From contig JAGWVC010000052.1 in the NCBI GenBank assembly GCA_018971065.1, positions 1-27,136 of the forward strand: 27,136 bases of DNA, read 5' to 3'. Origin of the DNA: Sphingomonadales bacterium. Lineage in GTDB: Bacteria; Pseudomonadota; Alphaproteobacteria; Sphingomonadales; Sphingomonadaceae. Shown piece by piece: positions 6,872-14,419 of this stretch. Each line of letters opens with the position of its first letter. The stretch's first letter is position 1. The position numbers were made by a program, and so were the translations under genes. Under the pieces are notes generated by a model, which ran no database searches, was not told where the DNA came from, and worked only from the letters and a program-made list of their open reading frames with translations.

Positions 6872-7813
6872 CTATTCTAAGAAGCGGTAATCCGCCGCGA
6901 TGGCATCGGCGATGCGGCGGTTGTCGGCCACGAAGCCGGTCAGGAACTCGTGCAGGCCGAAATCGAAGATCTCGCCGATCGACCGCGCGCGCAGGGTGCT
7001 GACCGCCTTGTCCAGCAGGGCGTGGCTCTGCAACGCGGCGCCATGTTCACGCGCCAGCGCGTTCATGTTGCTGGCCAGCTTGCCGTAACTGTACGCCAGG
7101 CTGCGCGGAAACCGGCCGTCGCAGATCAGGAACTCGGCAATCCCGCGCGGATCAAGCGTGCCGGCGTTCAGCCAGCGGAACACGCGCTCGCCCGCCACCG
7201 ATCGCAGCATCATTTCCCACTGCGCGTTGTCCAGCGTCGATCCGACCCAGGCCACGCTGGGCAGCAGCACGTGGTACTTCACATCCAGGATGCGCGCGGT
7301 GTTGTCCGCCGCCTCCACCGCGTTGCCGATGCGCGCGAAGTTGAAGATCTCGTTGCGCAGCATCGTGCCTTCCAGCGCGCCGCGCACCAGCATCGCCTGG
7401 CGCCGCACCAGCCCCAGCACGTCGGTCAGGTTGGCCATCCGCACCGGCCGCGCCAGCGCGTCGCCCAGCCCCATCCACGCCTCGTTGGTGGCCTCCCACA
7501 CCTCGCGGGTAATCGCGGTGCGCACCATCCGCGCGTTGGTGCGGGCATTGCCGATCATCGCCAGCACCGAAGCGGGGTTGTCACGGTCGCGCAGCACGAA
7601 GTTGCTGACCAGCGGCCCGGTGGTCTCGTCATGGCGCGCGTCATAGGCGGCGGCCAGCCCCAGCGTGGTCAGCAGCGAGCGCCATTCGTCGTCCGACTGG
7701 CTGCCCCGGGTCAGCGCCATGCGGAAACCCGCTTCCAGCAGCCGCGCGGTGTTCTCGGCCCGCTCCAGATAGCGGAACATCCAGAAAATGCCGTAGGCGG
7801 TGCGTCCGAGCAT
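6872..7813 (-). CDS. Alpha-E domain protein (DUF403)
   Basis: A 313-residue, nearly all-helical protein. The start MLGRTAYGIFWMFRYLERAENTARLL is the signature of the alpha-E family: RYLERAENTARLLE at residues 14-27. Further conserved segments are NARMVRTAITREVWEATNE and RSIGEIFDFGLHEFL. GGAGGAC seven bases before the ATG supports the start. The biochemical role is not established; the family occurs almost always next to, or fused to, circularly permuted ATP-grasp proteins and transglutaminases. Proposed roles are as helper or acceptor in peptide synthesis. It follows the tandem repeat and lies directly upstream of the transglutaminase gene. Confidence 0.92.
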   Translation of the reverse strand: MLGRTAYGIFWMFRYLERAENTARLLEAGFRMALTRGSQSDDEWRSLLTTLGLAAAYDARHDETTGPLVSNFVLRDRDNPASVLAMIGNARTNARMVRTAITREVWEATNEAWMGLGDALARPVRMANLTDVLGLVRRQAMLVRGALEGTMLRNEIFNFARIGNAVEAADNTARILDVKYHVLLPSVAWVGSTLDNAQWEMMLRSVAGERVFRWLNAGTLDPRGIAEFLICDGRFPRSLAYSYGKLASNMNALAREHGAALQSHALLDKAVSTLRARSIGEIFDFGLHEFLTGFVADNRRIADAIAADYRFLE

Positions 7814-7830
7814 CAGTTCGTCCTCCCGCT

Positions 7831-8010
7831 CGCATTTGTTGCCGTGCGATTGATCGACAAAAACCGGTTCCCACTTTTTGTCATCGCACTCGCATTTGTC
7901 GCCGTGCGATCGATCGACAAAAACCGGTTCCCACTTTTTGTCATCGCACTCGCATTTGTCGCCGTGCGATCGATCGACAAAAACCGGTTCCCACTTTTTG
8001 TCATCGCACT
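7831..8010. repeat. Three tandem copies of a 60-bp palindromic repeat
   Basis: Copies occupy 7831-7890, 7891-7950 and 7951-8010. Copies two and three are identical; copy one differs at 7840 and 7851 (both T for C). Each holds an imperfect palindrome; in copy one GTGCGAT (7844-7850) pairs with ATCGCAC (7883-7889), and GACAAAAA (7856-7863) pairs with TTTTTGTC (7875-7882), with a five-base bulge and a loop around CCGGTTCCCAC. Copy three ends on the first base of the ATP-grasp stop codon; the block ends before the alpha-E ribosome-binding site. The core CCGGTTCCCACTTTT resembles dispersed intergenic repeats I know from alphaproteobacteria. No spacers, so not CRISPR. Confidence 0.95.
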
Positions 8011-9443
8011 CATTCCGCCAGCACCCACGAATCCTTGGTGCCCCCGCCCTGCGAGGAGTTGACCACCAGCGAACCCTTCTTCAGCGCCACCCGCGTCAGC
8101 CCGCCGGGGGTGATGTCGATGCCCTTGGGCGAAACCAGCACGAACGGCCGCAGATCGACATGGCGCGGCGCCAGCCCCGCCTTGGTGAAGATCGGCACGG
8201 TGGACAGCGCCAGCGTCGGCTGGGCGATGTAGTTTTCAGGGCACGCGCGCAGCTTCTTCTCGAACCGCGCGATCTCGGCCTTCGACGAGGTCGGCCCGAT
8301 CAACATGCCATAACCGCCCGATCCGTGAACCTCCTTCACCACCAGGTCCTTCAGGTTGTCGAGCACGTACTTCAGCGCATCCGCCTCGGCACAGCGCCAG
8401 GTCGGCACGTTCTTCAGCAGCGGCTTCTCGCCAGTGTAGAACTCGACGATCTCGGGCATGAAGCTGTAGATCGCCTTGTCGTCGGCAATCCCGGTGCCGG
8501 GCGCGTTGGCAATGGTGATGCCCCCGGCCCGATAGATGTCCATGATCCCGGGCACGCCCAGCATCGACGCGGGGTTGAACGTCAGCGGGTCCAGATAGTC
8601 ATCGTCCACCCGGCGATAGAGCACGTCGATCGCCTGCCAGCCGCGCGTGGTGCGCTGGCACACCCGCCCGCCTTCCACCCGCAGGTCGCTCGCCTCGACC
8701 AGTTCGGCGCCCATCTGGTCGGCCAGGAACGCGTGCTCGAAATAGGCGGAATTGTAGATGCCCGGCGTCAGCACCGAAACCACCGGGCGATGGCCATTGG
8801 CGGCCGGCGGCGCACAAGCCGCCAGGCTGCGCGCCAGCGCGCGCGGATAGTCCGACACCGGCTGGACGCGCACCCGGCTGAACAGCTCGGGGAACATCGC
8901 CATCATCGTCTCGCGGTTCTCCAGCATGTACGAGACGCCGCTGGGGGTGCGGGCATTGTCCTCCAGCACCATGAAATCGTCCGCCCCCGTGCGCACCAGA
9001 TCAATCCCGACGATGTGGGTATAGACACCGCCGGGCGGGGTCAGCCCCACCATCTGCGGCAGGAACGCGGCATTGTCGCGCAACACCCGCTCGGGCAGGC
9101 GCCCGGCCTTCACGATCTCGCGCTTGTGGTACAGGTCATGCAGGAACGCGTTCAGCGCCCGCACCCGCTGCTCGATCCCGCGCGACAGCTTCGCCCACTC
9201 GTCACGGGTGATGATGCGGGGGATCTGGTCGAACGGGATCAGCCGCTCCTGCCCGGCATCCTCGCCATAGACGTTGAAGGTGATGCCGGTGCGGCGGAAC
9301 ACGCGTTCGGCCGCTTCGCCCTGCCTCGCCAGCCAGCCCTTGTCCTGCGCGTCATACCACTCTCGAAAGGCGCGGTAGGCCGGGCGAACGCCGCCATCCT
9401 CATCCACCATCTCGTCGAACGTCGCGCGGGAACTTGTCTGCAT
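8010..9443 (-). CDS. Circularly permuted ATP-grasp protein (DUF404/DUF407)
   Basis: A 477-residue protein starting MQTSSRATFDEMVDEDGG. It matches the circularly permuted ATP-grasp family predicted to ligate amino acids or peptides using ATP. Recognisable segments are NVYGEDAGQERLIPFD (57-72), VLEDNARTPSGVSYMLENR (159-177), PGTGIADDKAIYSFMP (315-330) and VVKEVHGSGGYGM (368-380), the last being the glycine-rich nucleotide loop. The length is normal. AAGG precedes the ATG. It is first in the operon ATP-grasp, alpha-E, transglutaminase, Anbu. The product and acceptor are unknown in this setting. The start lies 103 bases downstream of the broken dioxygenase gene, on the same strand. Confidence 0.93.
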   Translation of the reverse strand: MQTSSRATFDEMVDEDGGVRPAYRAFREWYDAQDKGWLARQGEAAERVFRRTGITFNVYGEDAGQERLIPFDQIPRIITRDEWAKLSRGIEQRVRALNAFLHDLYHKREIVKAGRLPERVLRDNAAFLPQMVGLTPPGGVYTHIVGIDLVRTGADDFMVLEDNARTPSGVSYMLENRETMMAMFPELFSRVRVQPVSDYPRALARSLAACAPPAANGHRPVVSVLTPGIYNSAYFEHAFLADQMGAELVEASDLRVEGGRVCQRTTRGWQAIDVLYRRVDDDYLDPLTFNPASMLGVPGIMDIYRAGGITIANAPGTGIADDKAIYSFMPEIVEFYTGEKPLLKNVPTWRCAEADALKYVLDNLKDLVVKEVHGSGGYGMLIGPTSSKAEIARFEKKLRACPENYIAQPTLALSTVPIFTKAGLAPRHVDLRPFVLVSPKGIDITPGGLTRVALKKGSLVVNSSQGGGTKDSWVLAE

Positions 9444-9546
9444 CAGGCAACCTTGATCGTGGGGCGCAAACGCAGGCTGCGCGCTTTTCGGGGGATTGCC
9501 AAGCGGTTTTGCTGCAAGTGCGAAGAAAATTTCACACCCGCCCCCG

Positions 9547-10358
9547 TCACGCCGCCGCGCGGGCCTTCGCCACCAGTTCCATTACCCCCGTTTCCGACAG
9601 CGCAACGCGCTGCAACGCGCGCTTGCCAGCACCGGGATCGGAGCGTTCGCGCCGCGCATGTTGCAGCGCAAGGTTGTCCCACACCAGCAGGTCGTCCTGC
9701 TGCCAGACATGCTCGTACTGGTGCTGCGGCGCATAGATATCCGCCAGCAGCCGGTCGATCAGCGCCCGGCTTTCCGCCTCGGGCAGTTCCGCCACGCGGT
9801 CGGCATGATGCTCGGTCACCATCAGCAGCGGCACGCCATTGCGCGGGTTGGTCATCGCCAGCGGATGCACCGCCGCCATGTCGGGCATGTTCAGGCTGGG
9901 CATCTTCGACACGTACAGATGCCGCAGATGCAGCGGCGCCAGCCGCGCCTTGTCCGCCTCGCCCAGCCGCGCCCAGGCGGCACGATTGCTGACGAAGCTG
10001 GTGGACGTCGGCCGCTCGGGCAGCGCGATGGCGTGCAGGCAGATCGCCTTGATCGGCAGTCGGTGTAGGTCAGGTCGGAATGGAACGGCAGCATGAAACT
10101 GCCGGCTTCCTCGGCATTGTCCAGCACCGAGACGAACTGCCCGTTGCCGGCATTGTCCACCGGGCCGGGCGGGCCGAACCAGCTCGTGATCTGCGTGTGG
10201 CGCTCGGGCGAGATGCGCCCGGCCCCGCGAAACAGCAACATGTCGTGCGCATCGAACGCGGCCCGCAGGGCGGCAATCTCATCGGCAGTGCCGCCGGCCT
10301 GAACATCGAAACCGTGGACTTCCACGCCCAGATCGGGGTGCAACGGGGTGAAGTGCAT
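9547..10358 (-). pseudogene. TauD/TfdA family Fe(II)/2-oxoglutarate dioxygenase, frameshifted
   Basis: The first 100 codons from ATG 10358 (MHFTPLHPDLGVEVHG) read well and reach the iron-binding HxD motif (His93, Asp95 in PFHSDLTYTD). The frame is then lost at about 10058-10061. The remainder (LPIKAICLHAIALPERP, then KMPSLNMPDM and LALQHARRERSDPGAG, with the second iron His) continues in another frame to TGA at 9547. Adding one base restores a 270-residue protein, a normal family length (812 bases are present; 813 are needed). The family oxidises substrates such as taurine or aryloxy acids; the substrate here is unknown. GGAG precedes ATG 10358; another ATG is at 10370. True mutation or assembly error are both possible. 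Confidence 0.85.
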
Positions 10359-10487
10359 GATCCGCTCCATTTTCCCGCAGCGTCTCGCGTTCGCAACGCT
10401 CGCGCAAGCCAGAAATCGCGGTGGCGGGCTTTCACGACGGCAGGGTTGTGATACCGCGCCGGCAACAACCGAACCCAAGGAACGATC

Positions 10488-11153
10488 ATGACCGAACGGA
10501 CGATGTGGCGCGTGCCGATGCTCCCGCGCGAGGAATGGACCGACGAGGCGCGCGAGGTCATGGCGTTCTGGGGTGAGCCGAACGCATGGGAGGAAGGCTC
10601 CAAGACCAACATCCAGAACGTCGTCGCCAACCACCCCAAGTTCGGCATGGCGTTCAGCGTCTGGGGCAAGCACTTCCTCACCACCAACTCGCTGCCGATG
10701 CGCCAGTACGAACTGATCATCCTGCGCGTGGGCTGGAAGCTGCAATCGCAGTACGAATGGCACAACCACGTCGGCTATGCCCTGCAATACGGCGTCACCC
10801 TCGAAGAGATCGAAGCCTGCAAGACCGGCGCCGCCGATCCGGTGTGGGACGACAAACCGCTGGACCGGCTGACCCTGGCCGCGGTTGACGAACTGATGAC
10901 CAGCAACGACCTGTCGGACGAAACCTGGAACGCGCTGGCGCAGCATTTCGACCGGCGCCAGATGATGGATTTCGTGTTCGTGATCGGCCACTACGTGATG
11001 CTGGGCTGGGGCATCAACGCGATGCGGATGCCACTGGAAACCCACACCGACCCGATCGGCTGGGACCTCAAGACCGCCTCGGGCAAGACCCCGGGCGTCA
11101 CCTTCAAGCCCGGCGAAGTGGAGGACTGGGCCGACAAGCGGGGGTATAGCTGA
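10488..11153 (+). CDS. Carboxymuconolactone decarboxylase (AhpD-like) family protein
   Basis: A 221-residue protein starting MTERTMWRVPMLPREEW with AAGGA upstream of ATG 10488. Helical core segments LPMRQYELIILRVGWKLQSQYEW and HVGYALQYGVTLEEIEA match the CMD/AhpD fold. The motif YEWHNHV (89-95) gives Glu90, His92 and His94, the acid/His set used by CMD members, but the CxxC redox pair of AhpD peroxidases is absent. A peroxidase role is therefore unlikely; a decarboxylase-like or hydrolytic role is possible, substrate unknown. It starts 129 bases from the start of the divergent broken dioxygenase gene and ends 15 bases from the HicB-like gene stop. Confidence 0.85.
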   Translation: MTERTMWRVPMLPREEWTDEAREVMAFWGEPNAWEEGSKTNIQNVVANHPKFGMAFSVWGKHFLTTNSLPMRQYELIILRVGWKLQSQYEWHNHVGYALQYGVTLEEIEACKTGAADPVWDDKPLDRLTLAAVDELMTSNDLSDETWNALAQHFDRRQMMDFVFVIGHYVMLGWGINAMRMPLETHTDPIGWDLKTASGKTPGVTFKPGEVEDWADKRGYS

Positions 11154-11168
11154 GGGGGCTGGGCCGGT

Positions 11169-11411
11169 TCAGCGAACCGCGTAGATCGCTGGGCGATAGC
11201 GAGGCTCGGGAATCGGCAAGCCGCCGGCGCGGGCGGATTCGATCCAGCCGGAGATGGCATCGCCAATATGGGCAATTGCTTCGGCGCGCATTTCACCGTG
11301 CGCCGAGCAAGGTCGAAGGTCAGGAACGTCGGCGATCCAGCAGCAATCGTCGGCCGACCAGAACAGGTTATATGGTAGTGCGGCTCGCTCAAGCGGCTTC
11401 CCGGCCCTCAC
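11169..11411 (-). CDS. HicB-like protein, orphan antitoxin family
   Basis: An 80-residue protein from a GTG at 11411; no other in-frame start is available upstream of the conserved core. PYNLFWSADDCCWIADVPDL, CSAHGEMRAEAIAHIGDAI and GLPIPEPRYRP match the HicB partial RNase H fold. HicB proteins normally neutralise HicA mRNA interferases, but no hicA lies beside it. The 5' end overlaps the antidote gene by 23 bases, so it belongs to the toxin-antidote operon. It lacks an added HTH or RHH domain, so if it acts it does so by binding protein or through the neighbouring HTH antidote. Function is inferred only. Confidence 0.72.
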   Translation of the reverse strand: MRAGKPLERAALPYNLFWSADDCCWIADVPDLRPCSAHGEMRAEAIAHIGDAISGWIESARAGGLPIPEPRYRPAIYAVR

Positions 11412-11691
11412 GCCGCTGCACGGTCAACTCGAGGCCGAGCGCGGAAAGCACCGCGGTCAGGGTCTCCAGCGTGGGGTTTCCGGTGTCCGACAGCGCCTTG
11501 TAAAGCGCCTGCCGACCAAGGCCGGTGGATTTTGCGATTTCGCTCATCCCGCGCGATCTGGCGACATCCCCAAGCGCGCTGGCGATGTGCCGGGCGTCAT
11601 TCCCTTCCATCGCGGCTTCGAGATAGAACAGGATATCGTCCTCGGTTTCAAGGTGCTCTGCCGGGTCAAAGGGGAGGACTTTCAAGGCCAT
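11389..11691 (-). CDS. Addiction-module antidote, HigA-like HTH protein (TIGR02684-like)
   Basis: A 100-residue protein starting MALKVLPFDPAEHLETEDD. The N-terminal part (1-40) with DDILFYLEAAMEGNDARHI binds the toxin in related systems; the segment GDVARSRGMSEIAKSTGLGRQALYKALS (about 41-68) is a Cro/XRE helix-turn-helix; NPTLETLTAVLSALGLEL completes the fold. These antidotes repress their own promoter. The ATG at 11691 lies inside the toxin gene (26-base overlap), so translation is probably coupled. Sequence and length are normal, in contrast to the toxin. Confidence 0.9.
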   Translation of the reverse strand: MALKVLPFDPAEHLETEDDILFYLEAAMEGNDARHIASALGDVARSRGMSEIAKSTGLGRQALYKALSDTGNPTLETLTAVLSALGLELTVQRREGREAA

Positions 11692-11965
11692 CGTCTGCTT
11701 CCTTCGCAAGCGCCTTGGCCCGCGCGATATCGCGGACCTGCGTGCTCTTGTCACCGCCATTCAACAGGATGATCAGCACGCCATCGCCGACCGACTTCGT
11801 ATCACCGGCATTGCCACTGGCTAGGCGCTTCAACCGGTCATCGATCCGCAGCCGAGCTTTCCGATCGCGGAGGCCGATGAGCCAATCGCGAAATTGCTCG
11901 GTCTGGACGAGTTCGACCCGTCCTTTATATGAGACAATCGGCGAATTGTCAATGTCGCGAGTCAT
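11666..11965 (-). CDS. RelE/HigB-like addiction-module toxin with an apparent internal deletion
   Basis: A 99-residue protein starting MTRDIDNSPIVSYKG. It aligns by eye with the TIGR02683 killer proteins: QTEQFRDWLIGLRDRKARLRI, then RLKRLASGNAGDTKSVGDGV, then LIILLNGGDKSTQ and DIARAKALAKE. Family members have about 21 residues between the equivalents of VGDGV and LIILL, including a SELRIxxGPGYRVYF-like strand pair with the conserved Arg and Tyr. Here that block is missing in frame, at 11776/11777. The near-normal total length comes from a longer N-terminus and C-terminal tail (ADDGLESPPL). mRNA cleavage on ribosomes is the expected family role; it is probably lost. ATG overlaps the upstream peptide gene stop as ATGA. 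Confidence 0.78.
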   Translation of the reverse strand: MTRDIDNSPIVSYKGRVELVQTEQFRDWLIGLRDRKARLRIDDRLKRLASGNAGDTKSVGDGVLIILLNGGDKSTQVRDIARAKALAKEADDGLESPPL

Positions 11966-12045
11966 TTGGATCGACCTGCCTGGATGCCAAGCAAGGCGAT
12001 GGAGACAATGCCGACGATGGACATGATGATTTCGTAGGGGGACAT
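11962..12045 (-). CDS. 27-residue predicted membrane peptide leading the toxin operon
   Basis: An ATG at 12045 (GGAGGTG five bases upstream, the best ribosome-binding site in the locus) opens a 27-codon frame ending at TGA 11964-11962. The peptide begins MSPYEIIMSIVGIVSIALL and ends GIQAGRSK. It is one hydrophobic helix with a Tyr-Glu pair before it and a basic tail. Its stop overlaps the toxin ATG as ATGA, so it may couple toxin translation. The layout recalls holin-like type I toxin peptides of Gram-positive bacteria (MxxYE plus one helix), but that is resemblance only. It might instead be a leader peptide with no separate function. Confidence 0.6.
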   Translation of the reverse strand: MSPYEIIMSIVGIVSIALLGIQAGRSK

Positions 12046-12153
12046 ACGCCACCTCCATTGAGCAGGAAGAATTCTCCCGATCCACGGGGCTCGGCGACGG
12101 TCTCGGCACTTAACAGGGGCCGGGCCCTGGCGGATGTCGCTATCCGATGTGGC

Positions 12154-12182
12154 ATTATTATTTTCGCGAAATTTAAAAGCAA
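12154..12182 (-). promoter_or_regulatory. Predicted promoter of the toxin-antidote operon with palindrome
   Basis: On the minus strand TTGCTT (12182-12177) and AATAAT (12159-12154) are separated by 17 bases. The spacer contains the perfect palindrome TTTCGCGAAA (12162-12171), well placed as an operator for the HTH antidote. The region is AT-rich relative to its surroundings. Transcription would start near 12147, giving a leader of about 100 nt before the membrane peptide ATG. Confidence 0.55.
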
Positions 12183-12192
12183 TAGGCAGAAG

Positions 12193-14382
12193 TTACCACC
12201 GCCCCTTACGCTTGCTCTCCCTGCCAAACCGCCCCTTCCGCGTCCCCGGCTTGCCCTCGTTGCTCCGCCCCACCAGCGGCGCCTTGCGCTCGTCCTCGGG
12301 CAGGCCCAGCTCGGTCGCCTCCAGCTTCCTGATCTCGTCGCGCAGCCGCCCGGCTTCCTCGAACTCCAGGTCCGCCGCCGCCGCGCGCATCTTCTTCTCC
12401 AGGTCCTCGATATACGCACGCAGGTTGTGGCCAACGAGGTTGTTCGCCCCCTCCGCCTCGATCTCCACCAACACGCCATCCCGCGAAGCCGTATCCGCGA
12501 CGATGTCATGGATGTTGCGCTTGATCGTCTGCGGGGTGATCCCGTGCTCAAGGTTGAACGCATGCTGCTTGTCGCGCCGCCGGTCGGTCTCGGCAATCGC
12601 GCGCTCCATGCTCCCGGTCATGCGGTCGGCATACAGGATCACCCGCCCATCGACATTGCGCGCCGCACGCCCGATCGTCTGGATCAGCGAGGTTTCGCTG
12701 CGCAGGAAGCCTTCCTTGTCCGCATCCAGAATGCACACCAGCCCGCACTCGGGAATGTCCAGCCCCTCGCGCAGCAGGTTGATCCCCACCAGCACGTCAT
12801 ACACCCCCAGCCGCAAGTCACGGATCAGCTCGATGCGCTCCAGCGTCTCGACGTCGCTGTGCATGTAGCGCACCTTCAACCCGGCCTCGTGCATGAACTC
12901 GGTCAGGTCCTCGGCCATCCGCTTGGTCAGCGTCGTCACCAGCGTGCGATAGCCGTTCGCCGCGGTCTCGCGGCATTCGGCGATGCAATCCTGCACCTGA
13001 TCCTCGACCGGGCGGATATGCACCGGCGGATCGATCAGCCCGGTGGGGCGGATCACCTGTTCGGCGAATACCCCGCCCGATTGCTCCATCTCCCAGCCCC
13101 CCGGCGTCGCGGAAACGCACACCGTCTGCGGCCGCATCGCGTCCCACTCGTTGAACCGCAACGGTCGGTTGTCGATGCAGCTCGGCAGGCGGAAGCCGTA
13201 CTCCGCCAACGTAATTTTCCGCCGGTGGTCGCCCTTCGCCATCGCGCCGATCTGCGGCACGGTCTGGTGGCTTTCATCGACGAACAGCAGCGCATTATCG
13301 GGCAGGTATTCGAACAGCGTCGGCGGCGGCTCGCCCGGAAGTCGCCCGGTCAGGAACCGGCTGTAGTTCTCGATTCCCGCGCAGGACCCGGTCGCGGCGA
13401 TCATCTCCAGGTCGAAATGCGTCCGCTGCTCCAGCCGCTGCGCCTCCAGCAGCTTGCCCTCGCCGGTCAGTTCCTTCAGCCGGTCCTCCAGCTCGAAACG
13501 GATCGCGTCGGCGGCCTGCTTCATCGTCGGCCCCGGCGTCACATAGTGCGAATTGGCATAGATTCGCACATTGTCGAGGCTGGCGCCCTTCTTGCCGGTC
13601 AGCGGGTCGAACTCGGCGATCTCCTCGATCTCGTCACCGAAGAACGTCACCCGCCAGGCCATGTCCTCATAGTGGCTGGGGTAAATTTCGAGATTGTCCC
13701 CCCGCACCCGGAAGTTGCCGCGCTGGAACGCCGCGTCGTTGCGCTTGTACTGCAACGCCACCAGCTTGCGGATGATCTCGCGCTGGTCCTCGCTCGCCCC
13801 CTTCTTCAGGTCGAAGATCATCGCCGAATAGGTCTCGACCGAGCCGATGCCGTAAAGACAGCTCACCGAAGCGACGATGATCACGTCATCCCGCTCCAGC
13901 AGCGCGCGGGTGGCCGAATGCCGCATCCGGTCGATCGCCTCGTTCACCGAGCTTTCCTTCTCGATGTAGGTATCGCTGCGCGGCACATAGGCTTCGGGCT
14001 GGTAGTAGTCGTAGTACGACACGAAATACTCGACCGCGTTCTCGGGGAAGAAGCTCTTGAACTCGCCATAGAGCTGCGCCGCCAGGATCTTGTTCGGCGC
14101 CAGGATCAGCGCCGGGCGCTGCAGTTCCTCGATCACCTTGGCCATCGTGAAGGTCTTGCCGCTGCCGGTAACGCCCAGCAGCACCTGCGTCTTCTCGTCC
14201 TCCTTCGCCGCGCCGACCAGATCGGCGATCGCCGTCGGCTGGTCGCCCGCCGGGCTGTATTCCGAAACGATGCGGAACGGCCGCCCCGGTTCGCTCTTTT
14301 CCGGACGCGCGGGCTTGTGCGGCACAAACGCACCGGAAGTGTCGGGCTCCTGCAGCCCGCGACGGATGACAAGTTCGGCCAT
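12193..14382 (-). CDS. uvrB: Excinuclease ABC subunit B
   Basis: A 729-residue protein. UvrB receives damaged DNA from UvrA, verifies the lesion with its beta-hairpin, and recruits UvrC for incision in nucleotide excision repair. Visible parts are Walker A GVTGSGKT (70-77), the DNA-inserting hairpin [12 protein letters not shown] (123-134), [12 protein letters not shown] with the DEAD-box-like DESH, the helicase motif [19 protein letters not shown], and a C-terminal UvrC-binding UVR motif ([20 protein letters not shown]). A short N-terminal extension [19 protein letters not shown] and a basic tail ([15 protein letters not shown]) lie outside the core. ATG 14382 gives the usual start. No clear ribosome-binding site, fitting a nearly leaderless transcript. 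Confidence 0.98.
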   Translation of the reverse strand: MAELVIRRGLQEPDTSGAFVPHKPARPEKSEPGRPFRIVSEYSPAGDQPTAIADLVGAAKEDEKTQVLLGVTGSGKTFTMAKVIEELQRPALILAPNKILAAQLYGEFKSFFPENAVEYFVSYYDYYQPEAYVPRSDTYIEKESSVNEAIDRMRHSATRALLERDDVIIVASVSCLYGIGSVETYSAMIFDLKKGASEDQREIIRKLVALQYKRNDAAFQRGNFRVRGDNLEIYPSHYEDMAWRVTFFGDEIEEIAEFDPLTGKKGASLDNVRIYANSHYVTPGPTMKQAADAIRFELEDRLKELTGEGKLLEAQRLEQRTHFDLEMIAATGSCAGIENYSRFLTGRLPGEPPPTLFEYLPDNALLFVDESHQTVPQIGAMAKGDHRRKITLAEYGFRLPSCIDNRPLRFNEWDAMRPQTVCVSATPGGWEMEQSGGVFAEQVIRPTGLIDPPVHIRPVEDQVQDCIAECRETAANGYRTLVTTLTKRMAEDLTEFMHEAGLKVRYMHSDVETLERIELIRDLRLGVYDVLVGINLLREGLDIPECGLVCILDADKEGFLRSETSLIQTIGRAARNVDGRVILYADRMTGSMERAIAETDRRRDKQHAFNLEHGITPQTIKRNIHDIVADTASRDGVLVEIEAEGANNLVGHNLRAYIEDLEKKMRAAAADLEFEEAGRLRDEIRKLEATELGLPEDERKAPLVGRSNEGKPGTRKGRFGRESKRKGRW

Positions 14383-14390
14383 AGCCACCG

Positions 14391-14419
14391 AATATGGAGG
14401 TTCGGCTTTCGTTCCGCAA
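14391..14419 (-). promoter_or_regulatory. uvrB promoter with LexA SOS box (GTTC-N7-GTTC)
   Basis: The plus strand has GTTC (14400-14403), seven bases, and GTTC (14411-14414), the direct-repeat LexA box of alphaproteobacteria. On the minus strand TTGCGG (14419-14414) and CATATT (14396-14391) sit 17 bases apart, and the box occupies the spacer. LexA bound there would block RNA polymerase. The predicted start of transcription is near 14384, about two bases before the uvrB ATG at 14382. Confidence 0.75.

Noticed and set aside
7831..8010. CRISPR array
   Set aside because: The copies are directly adjacent, with no unique spacers and no cas genes.
7813..8028. A 71-codon minus-strand frame made of three 20-residue repeats (MTKSGNRFLSIDRTATNASA)
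   Set aside because: It exists only because the 60-bp repeat is a multiple of three. No ribosome-binding site was found and it overlaps the ATP-grasp 3' end.
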